Positions 11,266 to 23,392 of a DNA stretch of 64,000 nucleotides are shown piece by piece (positions within the stretch are counted from its first letter, which is position 1; the number at the start of each line of letters is the position of its first letter). Position numbers and translations under genes: made by a program. The notes under the pieces were generated by a model. It searched no databases. It saw only the letters and a program-made list of their open reading frames with translations, and was not told the DNA's origin. This DNA is from Limnanthes douglasii subsp. nivea (Eukaryota; Streptophyta; Magnoliopsida; Brassicales; Limnanthaceae): positions 166,742,643 to 166,806,642 of the forward strand of contig JAUPFV010000001.1 in assembly GCA_036936605.1 (NCBI GenBank), read 5' to 3'.

Positions 11266-11989
11266 GGTTTATCAACAGATTATGGCTGATTGGATTGCTT
11301 TGGGGGTGAGGAAGAAGACGATCTTTACCGACTATTTTTCAAATTTTTGTAATATTGCCTAAAAGGTTTGTTCTTTCCTATTAATTCAATATAAGTCCTT
11401 ATTAAAAAAAAGTAGTTTTTTATTTTATTGGAGAAGAGAAAAACAAGAAATAATAATAAAGAGAAAAATAAGGAATAATAATAGAGAGTGGGTAATCGTG
11501 ACTCTAATTTTACCTACCTAAAATTAAGCAAATATAAATATAACTAGCACAAATACTCTATGTTTTAGCTAAATTTAGATAGTATTTAGATAATGTAAAT
11601 TTAAATATTATTTTTTTCTTCCAACAGATAAGGTATATTTAAATTAGTTGCTAATCCATAAAATTATAGGAGAAAAACAAGGGAAGTAACAAATAAACTT
11701 TACGTATTGTGTAACTGCTACTGCAAATATACCTACCATAATTTAAGCTAATAAATATAGATAGTCTTTTAGCGTATCTGTTGGAAAAAAATCATATATA
11801 ATAGTTAAATTTATTTTAAACTGTCAATTAGTGTATCTATTGGGATGCTTATACTGTATCGGTTGTATCGGTTGGGGAAAGAAAAATTGTTACGCTAAAT
11901 TTGTTATCTAGTCCTATTTAGTCAGTTGAGATACTCTAAGATTAATTTCTAAATTTTGATTTTTATGTTATTTATTTATTTTAAAAAAT

Positions 11990-12245
11990 TGAAAAGACCG
12001 GACCGGATCAAAACCGAACCGATAACGAACCGAAATTGAAAAAGACCGAAACGAGACTGGACCGAACCGAACTCGGACCGAACCGGAATCGGAGCCGAAT
12101 CATATCCAACCGGACCGAACCGAAAACTTAACGGTCCGATCCGGTTCCAAAATATAAAACCGAAAACTTAACGGTTCGAACCGATAAGCTTAACAGTACG
12201 ATTCCGACGAAACCCAAACCGAACCGGACCTATAAACACCCCTAA
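11990..12245. repeat. AACCG-rich block, partner of the 6.65 kb block
   Basis: Dense AACCGAACCG, GGACCGAACC and AACTTAACGGTCC words end at CCTATAAACACCCCTAA, whose complement TTAGGGGTGTTTATAGG resembles hAT-type terminal sequence. Together with 6,650-6,960 it could frame an old DNA transposon later split by the LINE-bearing insertion. The two blocks share words in the same orientation rather than inverted, so this remains tentative. Confidence 0.4.
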
Positions 12246-12439
12246 CGGTTAGGTAGTTTAACCTGCCAATGAGGGGATGATAATAACTCCACTTAATTAG
12301 GTAGAAGTTTGATATTTTATTTTCATGTACAGTATGTGGGTTTGTACGGGAACGCAATTTATGGTGTTGTTTCTTTTAAAATATTTAACTCTTACCCTAT
12401 CAGATTGAATTAGTTATTTTTTTTAAATCTTTCGCCTGA

Positions 12440-13300
12440 AGTGGTGAAGTTAATGTTTCCTAAATTTGTATGATTTACAGGTCATTTCTCCTTGTCATAA
12501 CATCGTCTACATAAACTACCAAATAAATGCAAATCTTAACAAAGATTTGATTAGCAAAACCAAAATTTCTAAACCAAGCCCTTGAAGACTATTTTTTACC
12601 ATAAAATGTTCGACGGACGTGGTACACCAAATAAAAACCCCCTTAAGCATCAAACCCATGAGTTTTCTCTGGGTGAATAAATTTATTTTTCAGATCCAAC
12701 TGATAAAGCGGTCAATAATGTATCTACACAATCAAGACCGTCTATTTGGGTGTAGCTTTCCGTAATGAGTTAAAAGTTTAGACCATTAATGTTACCATCA
12801 CGCCTAATTATGAAACTATAATTTCAAACATATCCGGTACTAGATTTTCTAGGATGAAGGAGCACAGCCCCCAAAGGGGTAGCCGAGTTGGTTGAGTATG
12901 GCATTCTTATGACCAAAAAAGTCATAAGTTCGAGTTCCTCTACATACGCTTTCTCGGCTGAGCCTGTCACCTTGTGTGGTTTACCTTCTGACGTTGGTTT
13001 GCAGGCTATCGCGTCAGACTGAGAGTTTACCCTGTGCGCACTCATTGCACTCTGAGTAGCGGCTGCGGGTTCCCTCCGAAAAAAAAAAATGAAGGAGCAC
13101 AAGATATCATGTGCCACTTGAATGTAAGGTAAACATTATTTCAACCATCACAAACCTAGATAAGGTAGAAAATGTATAGGGTGAAGCCCAATTTTAGTTT
13201 TCTACTTGCAATTTATAGCCTAAGGTTAAAAATTAGACTTGTAAGGCTAATACCACAAAGTTCGTGATATAAAGTAAGACACTTAAAGCGAAAAGCCTTT
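12440..13300 (-). pseudogene. Ty1/copia reverse-transcriptase fragment (split by a SINE)
   Basis: On the minus strand the region 12,490-12,530 reads YLVVYVDDV, the copia RT catalytic motif. Upstream pieces read SSRAWFRNFG (copia SPRAWF region, about 12,570) and HPEKTHGF (about 12,660). YTQIDGLDCVDTLLTALSVGS follows near 12,720-12,760, with an internal deletion of the FSPVAK segment. The fragment is full of stops and frameshifts. It continues beyond the SINE to at least 13,140 with weak similarity. No LTR is recognised. Confidence 0.65.
12867..13088 (+). mobile_element. tRNA-derived SINE with perfect 13-bp target duplication
   Basis: The head contains an internal Pol III promoter: A box TAGCCGAGTTGG (12,880-12,891) and B box GTTCGAGTTCC (12,928-12,938). 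The body continues with a conserved-looking non-tRNA part (GCGTCAGACTGAGAG, CTGTGCGCACTC) and ends in an A run (13,079-13,088). ATGAAGGAGCACA is present at both 12,854-12,866 and 13,089-13,101, defining the insertion exactly. It is about 222 bp long. It resembles Au-type plant SINEs in style, but I cannot confirm the family. Confidence 0.9.
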
Positions 13301-13650
13301 AAATGATTTTAGCCCACCATCTAAAGATTACTTTATTCCTAAAGAACAATATCACCTTCTTAGGTTTCTACATCCTCCTTCTATCAATTCTAACAAATGC
13401 CGTAGTATCTATCCAACAACCATATCTTTATTCCAGTTTATTCTCGAACAGACTTCGACCACATACACCTTTGTGTAAGTCTCGACTATCACCTCTCAAA
13501 TCTCGACCATCCATCATAAAACATTTTTCCAGTGACTTGTTCACGCTTCACTAAATAACATCTGAACACAATTATAACTCAGCAAATCATATCGATTGTG
13601 GGAACCAATTTCTGCCTGTAAGAAATATTCTTAAAAACCACAAAAAATCT
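13300..13650. other. stretch without recognisable feature
   Basis: A plus-strand 83-codon frame at 13,303 has no recognisable motif and is not supported as a gene. The text may be old copia or gypsy leader sequence. Confidence 0.4.
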
Positions 13651-16600
13651 AAAATTCAAAAAAATAAAAATGCTTTGCAATGTCGCAGTTTTGGTAAAAT
13701 ATGAACCTTTAGTGAATTTTTAAACATCTGAAGCACCACCTCCTACACTTGTTACGCCTTCTGCTGATGTTGTGCATCTTTAGCATCAAATTAATTCATT
13801 GATGGAAGAGGATTAATCCCATGTAAGGGCATTAAAATCCATGAAAACAACCCTTACACCGCATTCGCAGTTTGAAATTAGGCGTTGTGAGGACACCAAT
13901 ATTGATCAAATAGATTATGCCACAAGCTCTGTACTAATGGAGAAGTGTTATAAAAAACATCAGTAATATGTGCAAACTATCCTTTTTAAACTAAGCTCAA
14001 TGATCAAAAACAAAAAACAATTCATACCAAAAACCCTTCAACTGGGGTGAAAGACGGCATTGTCGCCGTCAATGCTTCTAAAGCAAATAAACGACCAAGA
14101 TAAAATCATCAAGATAACATGATGAAAATAAAATGGAGGTACGTGCCTGTAAGCATCAGCCAGCACCGCAAAAAAATGCAAAATGTTGGAAATCAATTTA
14201 TTTCATGAACGAACTTACCGCCCATGTAAAATGACCCTCAAAACCCTCCAGTGACTTGCACAACAACACTTCCCCTATAATCTACCACTTTGTCAATCAT
14301 TTCAGCAAAACTATCCTTATTTCGAACCAACAAACAAAACAAGCTAGCCAAATTTTTCATGATACTCGTCCATCAAAATCCTCTCATGTAGTAGGACAAC
14401 TGGGCGTTTATTGTTGAGGTCCATTGGTACCTTCATTCTACCATGGTTACCAGCCAACCAATAAGGAGAATAAAAAAAATTATGCCTTGGGCTACTCAAT
14501 GACCCGATCAACATCAACTACAACATAGAATATTTTATTTAGGAGGGGAACCAAAAGCTATCATAAAATTTATTTATGACATCAAAATCTCTGCCATATT
14601 GAACCTTCATTGGCACCTGAGATGTTGTTTAAAGATATACCCCAAAAGTTCTATAACCATAGGTTAGACAAGAACTATTACAAATGAGGTACTTAGCATC
14701 ACGTAATGTAATTTCAAAGTGAAATACTATGATATGAATGAGTGACAAGCTCTCATGTAGAGAAACTTCATACCTTCAAGAACGATATTAATTTGGTTCA
14801 ACAACTTTATTTTAAGATATATTAAACCCTTCAGTATGTTGAAGACCATTTTCAAGACTCAATTTATTGGGTCTAAAGTCATAAAGAGAGAGATGAATTA
14901 TATAATCCATTGTAACATGTCAGCCAAATGAGAGTTTAAAAGACTCATGTCGGTTTATGAAAAGTAAAAATAGAATGCAAGATTACCACAATTTGATGAG
15001 AATGGTAACTTATAAAAAGAAGACTTTGCTAAGTTTTTGGCATAACACGTTATCCAAAATAAAAAAACCTAACTATGGGATCTTTTTTCTTAGGTAGAAC
15101 ATCAAATAAAAGTTGAAGATACTGTATGAGTCAAAATGAATGAAGATACTTCAATTGTCAAAATTCTAGACGTGTATCCTCATTAACATCATTTGGCAAG
15201 AATCAAGAACTATTAATTATATAAGTTAACACAAAAATCTTACCATTAAGCTTTATCTTCCATGTATAATACAACAGAAATCTCGGCAAGGTCGAGATAA
15301 TATCACCAATGTCAAAGGTGGAGGGGAAATCGGAGAGGAAATTTCAAGTATAATAGTATCTGAAGGCTATAATGCTCCAGCGAAGGATCATACACATAAT
15401 TCAATAAACATTTGGGGGTGATCTATAAAACAATAAAAATTTGGGGTGATCTATGAAAGAAGTAAGAAATGTAGTGAATAGCATCCATAGAAAATATTAT
15501 CTCTGAGGGAATAGCAACACAAAAATATTTTTATGAATTCCACTACGAACATAGGATATTACAAACGAGATTATTTGGTCTTTGTACGATAATGTCCAAA
15601 ATTCGATTAATGAAAGAAAGTTATCCAAGTTTGTATACAGGAAGTCTACCAATGAACCGAGATATGCTACATCTTAGCATCAACTTGTAACAGGAAAAGT
15701 AAGACAATTTATGGCGACGTATAACACACCAAGGGGTTTAGAAAACAATGACATTATTTAATTTGCAGTAGAGATAACAAGGGTGAAAGTTAAAAGACAA
15801 TGATAAACATAGTTAGTTCAACAAATTTCTTATACAAGCGCACATATTATAAATGAGAGGTGCCCCAATACTTATACAATCTCAATAAATCTTGACTGAG
15901 TTTACCGAGAGAAACTCAAATGCTATAGAGAGCTAAAGTTGGAAGTGGATTTAGGAATCCCGCCCTCCACACACCATGACAGGAAGTGGAAAACATTCAT
16001 ATGGAAGAAAAAATAGTCTTTTGTCTTGGTCGAGACATACCCACCATCATCAGGTATAAACTATTCAACTTTTATAAAGAAATTTAGATTTTTTTTGCTT
16101 GGATTGACAATAACGTAATAGGATTCCAAGAAAAATAAATATTTCACAAGTTGTCCATTGATATCATGTTTGGGCCCATAAAGCAAACAACCAATTCTTC
16201 CAAAAACAACTAAAGCAATAATATAAGAAGTGGACAGACCCAGTGATGTAGGCAGCTTAAGGGAAACGTATTATCCATTATGGATAACCAAACAATTGTT
16301 ATTAAAGAAGAATGGATAGCTAAGGATGTGTATCGACTTCATTAACATAAGCAAAGCTTTTCCAAATGAACATTTACCTCTTCTCATAATTGATCAAGTA
16401 ATATATGCAAATTCATAGAATAAGATGATATCCTCCATGGATGTTTATTTATGATACAATCAAATCTAAGTGAATGAAGATAAAAAAACACACTATCTAC
16501 ATCACCGAGAAATGACTTTATTACTACAAAGTCTTTCATTTTGGGCTACAGAATTTTGAGGCCAAATATCAAATATTGTTGATCACAACTTTTGCAACGT

Positions 16601-18017
16601 AGCTTGGTAAAAACCTTCAGAAAATATATTGATCACTAGTACCTAAGATGAAGACCACTTGGTTGACATGGCCAAAACATTCGTAAACCTCAGAATACTC
16701 ATTTTAAAAATGAATCTAGAAAAGTGGACATTCAACAAAAGGTCTAGGAAATTTCTGAAACATGCATAGTGAGAATGACGTAAAAAGTGACCTTACAGAA
16801 CTCTCCAACTTGTTACAATGGATCCTTCCTGAAGCACAAAAGAAGTTCAAAAATATTTACGGGGAGGCTAGCCACACTAAACATATTTATTTGAAGATAC
16901 TCGGATAATTTTCAACCATTCTTCTAAGTATTAAAAAGACTATTAGGGTTCAAGCATACTCCAGTATGCGGTGAAACTTTCGGAAATATCAAAACATTCT
17001 TAGCCTCCTCATATGTATTAAAATTAGGTAATATTTTATTGTTATATCTAGTAGTTTCATATTTTGTGATTAGTGAAATCTTATTTATAAAAAAATAATC
17101 TATGTAAGTAAACCTCTATTTGATATTAAGATCACTACCTATAACTATAAAAACTTTCTTTAGCCAAAGTAGTTGAGGCCATAAAAATAACGACTTACTT
17201 TCAAGCTCATACTATCATAGTAAAACCTCATTCGTCCTATAAAACATATTAAAAAAAACCGATGTGTCTAATAACTGACTATATGGTCAATAGAGCTTGG
17301 AGACAAAAAAAATATAAAATTTATAGCCATACAATAAAATTCTACTAATATCTCCAAGTGGAGAAATCGTAAGTCATACCATAAGTGTAAAGTAGATTAT
17401 GACGCTACAATAGCAACATTGATGGAGATAGAAGGGTAAAACTTCTCACAAATTTTAAATTTTTAGTTAACCAAGCCTTAGTCCAAACAGCAGTTGTGAA
17501 AAACGCTACTCCAATACCTTAAGGAGATTCTTCACGAAGTACTAAGGGCAAATAATTCACTTGCTTATGCTTTGGCATCTTCGACTTATAATAAACGAAC
17601 ATCAAGAGTAATCCTCCAAAATATCATCAATCACCATAGCAAATAGGTTTTTGGGAAATCTCTTGGTATCAGGGTTTATTCTCTTAAAAAATATACAAAA
17701 TAAGAAGACTTGAGAACACTCATAAAGCAATATCCTAAAGAGGGAAAACTCCCAAAACATATGGCTGAAACTAGGGGTAGAAAAATGAAGTAAACTAGAT
17801 TTTTATGGGAAACTAACACTTTATATATGTAGATACTCACTAAAACCATACTTCGATGAATCAGACCTGAATAAGAAATACTTGTAGTACAAAAACTTCA
17901 TGATGGAGAGTATAGTCGCCTCTATGGTTACAAAGTGTTATAAAAACAATATTATTGTAAACGTTTTAGCCAAAAAATTTGAAGGATGACACAACGTGTG
18001 TAAAAAATTGTGATACC
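13650..18017 (+). pseudogene. old plus-strand Ty3/gypsy relic (gag to RNase H), left half
   Basis: No long frame survives, but forced translation shows the order of a gypsy element. A gag core lies near 14,220-14,600 (text resembling SIYHFVD and NKQNKLAKFF). RT lies near 16,260-16,760: SKRIIHYG, CIDFTNINKAFPNE, LLIIDQVI and SSMDVY, then NLEKWTFNKRSRKFLKHA, which matches the NLEKCTFGVQSGKFLGYI region of RT. A KEVQK and FQPFFQVLKKTI region is at 16,840-16,960. RNase H text (AKVVEAIKITTYFQAHTIIVK) is near 17,165-17,225. The relic is interrupted at 18,017 by the minus-strand Tat element and resumes at 28,420 with integrase. It is the oldest recognisable gypsy in the window. Confidence 0.65.
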
Positions 18018-18408
18018 TGAAGATCTCAGATAATTCTTAGGTAAGTCGAGATGCAAAAATGTTCGTAGGAGATTGTTTGTCTGACAAATGTTCGTATCGG
18101 ATACTTTTAGTGAGGTAATGAGTGTAAAATCGAGAGAGAAAGAGATAAAATGAATAAATATAGCAATAATTGACTAATCAATGACCCTTTTCCCCAAAAG
18201 GGAATGTCCTTTATATAGTATATGAGTTGGATAGTAAAATTACATGATTACCACCGTTAAATTGGATTTCTCACACCACTCATTTACTATTTACAAACAA
18301 GTTCTTATGTTTGCTTTACTTTAGTCCTTAATCACTAAATACATGAATCCAGTCTTTATATATTATGTAATAAACCTTGTTATTATCTATATTTTATTTC
18401 CCTTATTA
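18018..18408 (-). repeat. 3' LTR of the nested Tat element
   Basis: This is 391 bp and homologous to 27,970-28,419. Shared blocks include AGGTAAGTCGAGATGC, GGAATGTCCTTTATATAGTA (containing the TATA region in reverse) and ATTACATGATTACCACCGTT. The polypurine tract on the minus strand would be the complement of 18,409-18,425 (purine-rich GGATTGGAGGGC). It is shorter than the 5' LTR through small indels, including loss of about 25 bp near 18,300. Confidence 0.92.
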
Positions 18409-19000
18409 GTAGCCCTCCAATCCTTGTGAAGACATCTGAATGAGTACTGACTAATGGATGCCATCATTCCTTCCTTTTGAGCCTCCACGGATTTTACGAA
18501 ACCCAAAATTCTTTGTATGACCTTCAGTAGCTTTCCTAGGATCGGACGACTTTATTACTGGTGTTCCATCAATAAATTTCCTTTTTTTCATCCCTCCGAT
18601 TATGCAGGATGAGACTTGTTCAAATTTATGACCTCACCCTTGGTCATGATGACCTCACCTAAACCATCATTTCTTTTAACTTCGTGTGTCTCTACCTAGC
18701 CGTTATAGTGTCAGAAATAACTTAGACGATGAAGTTACTTCTGTCTACGTGTCGCGTATCTACCACTGCATGCCAGCGTGCTATTTGAAGCGGTTTGTGA
18801 GAGAGGTAACGTGTCAAAGATTTCTTTAAAACTAACCTTTCAACTTCTGCACCTTAATACCCACAGAGTTTAATATAAATATTCATCTTTTTCTCTAGTT
18901 CTAATCTACAACATTCTATTTATGTTTATCCCTGAGTAGAGAACGCATGTTCTAGAGATAGAAAGGATTATCTTTCAACATAAATTCTTTTTCTTGTCTT
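18409..19000. other. untranslated region between 3' LTR and the antisense ORF
   Basis: No coding similarity is seen. The plus-strand text around 18,640-18,960 would be the promoter or leader side of the antisense ORF: an AATATAAATATTC TATA-like word lies near 18,872 and pyrimidine-rich sequence follows. Confidence 0.4.
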
Positions 19001-19009
19001 TCATGCCTT

Positions 19010-21694
19010 AAGAGTTTATCAATCTCGAAAAATATAAGCTTTGGAGGTAGTTCAATATCTCAAACCAAGCTGCTACTCGTAAAACTTCCGGTCGTAGAAA
19101 TGCCTGTCGACATTTTTTAGACACACTTTCGTGATAAATGGTCCCCTATCTGGGAACGTGTTTGTCTTCTGATGCAACCCCTCATGTAACTCCTCAGGGG
19201 TCCCCTCAAACGACTCCTGAAGCCAGCCTCTGGAAGTCTTCTTCAAGGAATGTTCGTTTGGAACAATTTTTAAAATCCATCCCTGAACTTCAAGAAAGAA
19301 ATCTGATTGTCGAGTCTTACAGCGATCAGAAAAAGACCAATGTGGTTGTGGTTGAACCTCATCCCTTATAAGATGTCTCAGTGGTGATTCTTCCCCGCGG
19401 ACCATCTGTGCCGAGTCAAGGTATACCTTCTCCTCCCCCGGAAATTACAACCGAACCCCTTCCTCAACGAGGGAAAACTTCCTCGGTAAAAAAGATAAGA
19501 AAAAGAAGAAAAAGAGACGTTCCTCAAACCTGCCCTCGAATATAGAAGATATCTTGGGGTATAACTTCGTGATAGTGAAACGAAACACCTACTTGCCCTT
19601 TGCAAGGTAAAATACAAATATTTTCACCCGACTAAAGAGGTGAAACTCATAGATCGATTGGCGATCCTCGGAAACAACTCTACTCGATTTCTCACTGTTG
19701 GTGAGATGCCACTATCCGTTCACAATCATTAGTGAATTCTTTATACCAAACTTATAAATTGGATCCTTAGCTTGCCCCTCGATCTTGATCTAGTGGAGTA
19801 TTTTAATCTTATTGGACTATATCCATCTCAAGCTGGTCCAAACATGTGGTATACACTCATGGTCGGCATAATGGCCTCTAGGATTTCTGAGACAGCCTTG
19901 TCTATGGAGCAACTCATCTCCATCTCAGGTGTAGCTAATAACTCTTATTATCCATTTTACTATCTTGGTTTTGCAAGGAAATAAAAGGTAATTAAAGATT
20001 TCTTGGAAGCTGACAAAAAATAGAAGCAGTAATTTATTTTTATCTCCGAGTTGTGGGAGACCGGTTTTGAGGACTCTGAAGACCTTCCCCATCGGTTAAG
20101 TTTGAAGTGTTCTGGGCGAGGTAGAGTCTTCATAATTTATTTATTTTCACTTATTAACATTGGTTAACGTAAGATATTTCTTCTGAAAAGCTATGAAGGG
20201 GGTTTCCGAACCCTTTAAAGAATATGCGAAATCTGCCAAGAAAATCTTTTAGAAGCTAAGTATTTGGGTTAGTGATAATTAAAGTCACAAATTTCATCGG
20301 AGCTTCATGAAAATGAACTTGGTTAGAAGTAACCTTTTGAGATACGATATGGGTCAGAAAAAATCCATATATGAACTCATGGTGCCTCCCCTGGAGATGC
20401 TATTCTCAAGCGTCTGGAAAGCTTGGACAATATTGTTTTTCTTCCCATTCGGGCTCAGGCTCCCACTCACAAAGATATTGAAAAACCCGAAAAGGAGGAT
20501 GAACAGACCAAATACGATGTAGGCTCAGAGAACGATGTCCACAAAGAACAGAGGACTAGAGTCCAAAGAGACCAACTGAATAAAACTCAAGAAAAAAGAC
20601 CGGAAAACGTCCAACAAGAACAACAAGTTGACATAAGGATAAGTCCTCGGGCTAGTGTCCGGGGAGAAGACCAGATGAATGCTGATAAGGAAACTTCAGT
20701 TAAAGTCAGGCCAGCTGGGAGAGCATGAGCTATGAGGCCGAGGAGGCTCACTGCTAAGGAGAAGCAAAAGAAGGTCATTGATAGTGATGGGGAAAATGAA
20801 AATACTACTTGTCCAAGCTTACCCCGCATAAAGAAAGTCGTTATAGTCGACTCAGAGTCTTGAGGAGAATTTTTCCTTCAGAAAAAACAAATTGTTGGTC
20901 AAGAATAAATTCTTGAGGAAGGTGAACATCTACCCCTGCCTCAGCTTACTTTGACGTCTATGATAACGAATTTTTTGCCAACGAGTTAAAGAAATTGCTT
21001 CGTGCTGCTTCTTTCTAACAAAAGGAAAGTTAACCGCAAAGTTCTCCAAAGAATGAGGGAAGTAAAAAGACTGACCATTGAGGTTTCCAACTTGAAAAAT
21101 GAAGTTGAGATCTTGAAAGATGAAATTGTCAAAGAGAAAAAGATATCTTCCCGATTGAAAAATGTTGAGAATGAACTTACTCAAGAGAAGCACACGTCCG
21201 CTGAGCGCTTGTCTGGTATTACTTTCTTAGAGACTAAACTCTCTGAGGAAAAAAGAAAGTTTGACATCGAGAGGGAATGCTTCATCACCAAGAGCATCGA
21301 AAGAAATACTACTATCGACAGTCTTTATGGTTCTATTCAGATGACCAAGTAGTATTTTGAACGGGCTGTCACAGATATTGAAAAGTTGTCAAAATCCCAC
21401 GAATATCTAAAGAAGGACTTTGAAACTGAAAAGAAGTAAAGTTTGGATGCGTATGTAGCCAGTATTGTGTCCTACCTTGAAGAGAGAGACGCTAACATGA
21501 AGTCTGTTCTGGTGCTAGAGATGCATGAAAAATTTCTTGACTTGAAGATAGGTAGTCTTTGGCATCGCGTTATTGGACGACACCGCCTAGTAGGTGTCTC
21601 TATGGAAGACTTGGAAAATAGCAAGGACTTGGAAAGCTCCTCTTCTGCATCCGGCTCTTCAGAAGACAACATAAAAAATACCGCATCTGAATAG
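19010..21694 (+). pseudogene. additional antisense ORF of the Tat element (transposase_28-like, coiled coil)
   Basis: This lies on the strand opposite gag-pol, between pol and the 3' LTR. That position matches the extra ORF known in Grande-like Tat elements. The segment at 19,772-19,984 (PLDLDLVEYFNLIGLYPSQAG, then M-W-Y-T-L) resembles the so-called gypsy-type transposon domain PF04195. A charged, Q/E/K-rich middle lies at 20,423-20,728. A strongly heptad-like coiled coil lies at 21,002-21,352 (NLKNEVEILKDEIVKEKK). A C-terminal segment at 21,443-21,694 ends in a serine-rich acidic tail. A possible intron (GT near 20,121, AG near 20,190) may join the N-terminal and middle parts. Stops and frameshifts are present. 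Its function in the element is unknown. Confidence 0.7.
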
Positions 21695-21974
21695 TATTTG
21701 TATCATTGTTTTGTTAATCATCTATAAACATAAACGCATGGGACTTGGTTTTGTTTTGATGATGTGTTTCTTCTCTTAGAATTTATTTTAATGTTGCAAA
21801 GCTTCCCATATGAAAATGTTTGACTTAAAAATCTTTTCCCCATGTCCCCCCCTCCCCCCGATAAATAGTTTCTTAATATGAATTCAACTTTTGATAAAAA
21901 ATCCTTCATATTAAGAAAAGGTTTATATCAACTTATTTTTTAGGTAAAATATCTTTTATGTGATAGGGTTTGTC

Positions 21975-22330
21975 ATAGGTTTAAAATGATGAACACTTTG
22001 TTAACCATTTCTTTGGTTCAAAATAGTGAACGTTCTCTTCGTCTTATCCTTTGTGTTAAAAAGAAGAACATTATTGTCCAAATGTTTTTGGAATATCCTT
22101 TAAGTTAAAAAATATTAACGTCTCTCTCCAAACGTTTTTGGAATATCTTTTGAGTTCAAACTGATGAACATTTCTGTCCAAAAATTTTTAGAGTATTTTT
22201 TTAGTTAGAAAAGATGAAAATTTATGTTCAAACTTTTATTTAGAGTATTTTTTTAGTTCAAAAAGATGAACAATTATGTCCAAACGTTTTTAAGTATCTT
22301 TTGAGTTAAAAAAGATGAACATTATACAAA
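21975..22330. repeat. minisatellite of about 58-60 bp between converging reading frames
   Basis: About six degenerate units share GTTCAAAAAGATGAACA followed by TGTCCAAACGTTTTTGGA and ATATCTTTTGAG. The tract lies exactly between the 3' end of the plus-strand extra ORF (21,694) and the end of minus-strand pol (about 22,516). Confidence 0.8.
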
Positions 22331-22515
22331 TCATGTTAAGATGGAAAACCTCATTAAAACCTTCTCGCACCACCAGGTTAAGAAGATTATGAGACCAATA
22401 CTTACATAAGTTAATAAAGTAAATATTTACGTAGGTACTCATTCACTCTAAATAAACTTTGAGGTGCTCAATATTCCAAGGGTGGGGAAGATCTCTTCAT
22501 TCTTTATCTTTGATT

Positions 22516-23392
22516 CTATATGTCCTCGGCTTGATTAGGAGCCAACTTTTCCAGCTTCTTTTCTTTTGTGCGAAGGAAATCCTTCCTCAAAACTTTGTCT
22601 CCGGCTTTGAACTCTTTTCTTCTAAATTTTAACGCATACCGACTTCTCATTAGAGTCTGATAATGTAGAGAATTTAACAGCACACTTCTTCTCTTTTCCT
22701 CTGTCAGATACAAATCTGTGCGTTTTCCCATATCATTTGTTTCCTTAGAGTATTCACTTAACCTGACGATGGGAAATTTTTTTCTTACGGTACCACTGCG
22801 TTCATATCATAAACAAGTGCAAATGGTGACTCTTGCTTTGTAGTTTGAAGAGTTGTTCTATAAGCCCATAGAACTTCTTGTAGATAGTCTTTCCATTTTG
22901 CGGCCTTACCCTTTAGATTCTTCTTTAGCCCATTTAAATTTGTTCGATTAGTCAACTTGACCTGGTCATTTGCTTGGGGATGGAAAGGTGCTGAGAAGGA
23001 TTGTTGTATCCCTTTAGATGCACAAAAATATTTCAGTTCATTATTATCAAAATGCGGTCTATTATCCATAGTAGTTTTTCTTGGAACGCCAAACCGACAA
23101 CAGATATTAGAACAATAAACTTGATCACATCTTTTTCTATTGTCCATGCTAACGGCTCAGCTTCCACCTACTTGGAAAAGTAATCTACTGCAACGATTAT
23201 TGTCTGCCGGCCTCCTGATGCTATCGGAAGGGGTCCGACCAGATCAATGCCCCATCGGTCAAATGGTAAAGACTCTGGTATCAATTCGAGGGATACATCC
23301 GGTGCATGGATCGTGTTAGCAAGTATTTGGAAAGTATCGCACTTCTGCACTACTTCCTTTGCATCCGAGGAAGGCCTCAACACATCCTTCAA
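22516..23392 (-). pseudogene. integrase of the nested Tat element (broken)
   Basis: Integrase inserts element cDNA into the genome. On the minus strand the region 23,168-23,392 gives a partial zinc-binding end and core start (FDRWGIDLVGPLP, VAVDYFSK). The region 22,785-23,147 continues the core (DNRPHFDN, FSAPFHPQAN, EVLWAYRTT, ESPFALVYDM). The region 22,516-22,731 has the C-terminal GDKVLRK motif. The catalytic glutamate usually found as GQVE is read here as DQVK, so the DDE triad appears lost. At least two frame changes occur between the blocks. Confidence 0.85.

Larger units (their letters stand above)
7141..11410 (+). mobile_element. 5'-truncated LINE (non-LTR retrotransposon)
   Basis: This is a plus-strand plant L1-type element. 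It has an AP endonuclease, a reverse transcriptase, a zinc-binding domain and a C-terminal RNase H, and ends in a short A run (11,404-11,410). ORF1 is absent and the sequence begins within a few bases of the endonuclease start, the 5' truncation expected of LINE insertion. A probable target duplication GTAGTTTTTTA flanks it (7,133-7,143 and 11,412-11,422, continuing imperfectly). About five in-frame stops and two frameshifts inactivate it. Confidence 0.88.
7031..11850. mobile_element. putative small TIR element (MITE-like) split by the LINE
   Basis: The left end GGGCATCCCCAATAGCTACC (7,031-7,050) resembles the reverse complement of 11,831-11,850 (AAGCATCCCAATAGATACAC). The interior, without the LINE, is a few hundred AT-rich bases with internal duplications (ACCTACCTAAAATTAAGC near 11,512 and ACCTACCATAATTTAAGC near 11,730). 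The preceding TTA is suggestive of a PIF/Harbinger-type target, but a matching duplication on the right is not clear. Confidence 0.35.

Noticed and set aside
12880..12938. tRNA gene
   Set aside because: A and B boxes are present, but no complete cloverleaf follows; the A tail and the 13-bp target duplication show that it is a SINE head.
13303..13554. 83-codon plus-strand frame as a small gene
   Set aside because: There is no motif, no clear promoter and no homology that I recognise; the position is between relics.
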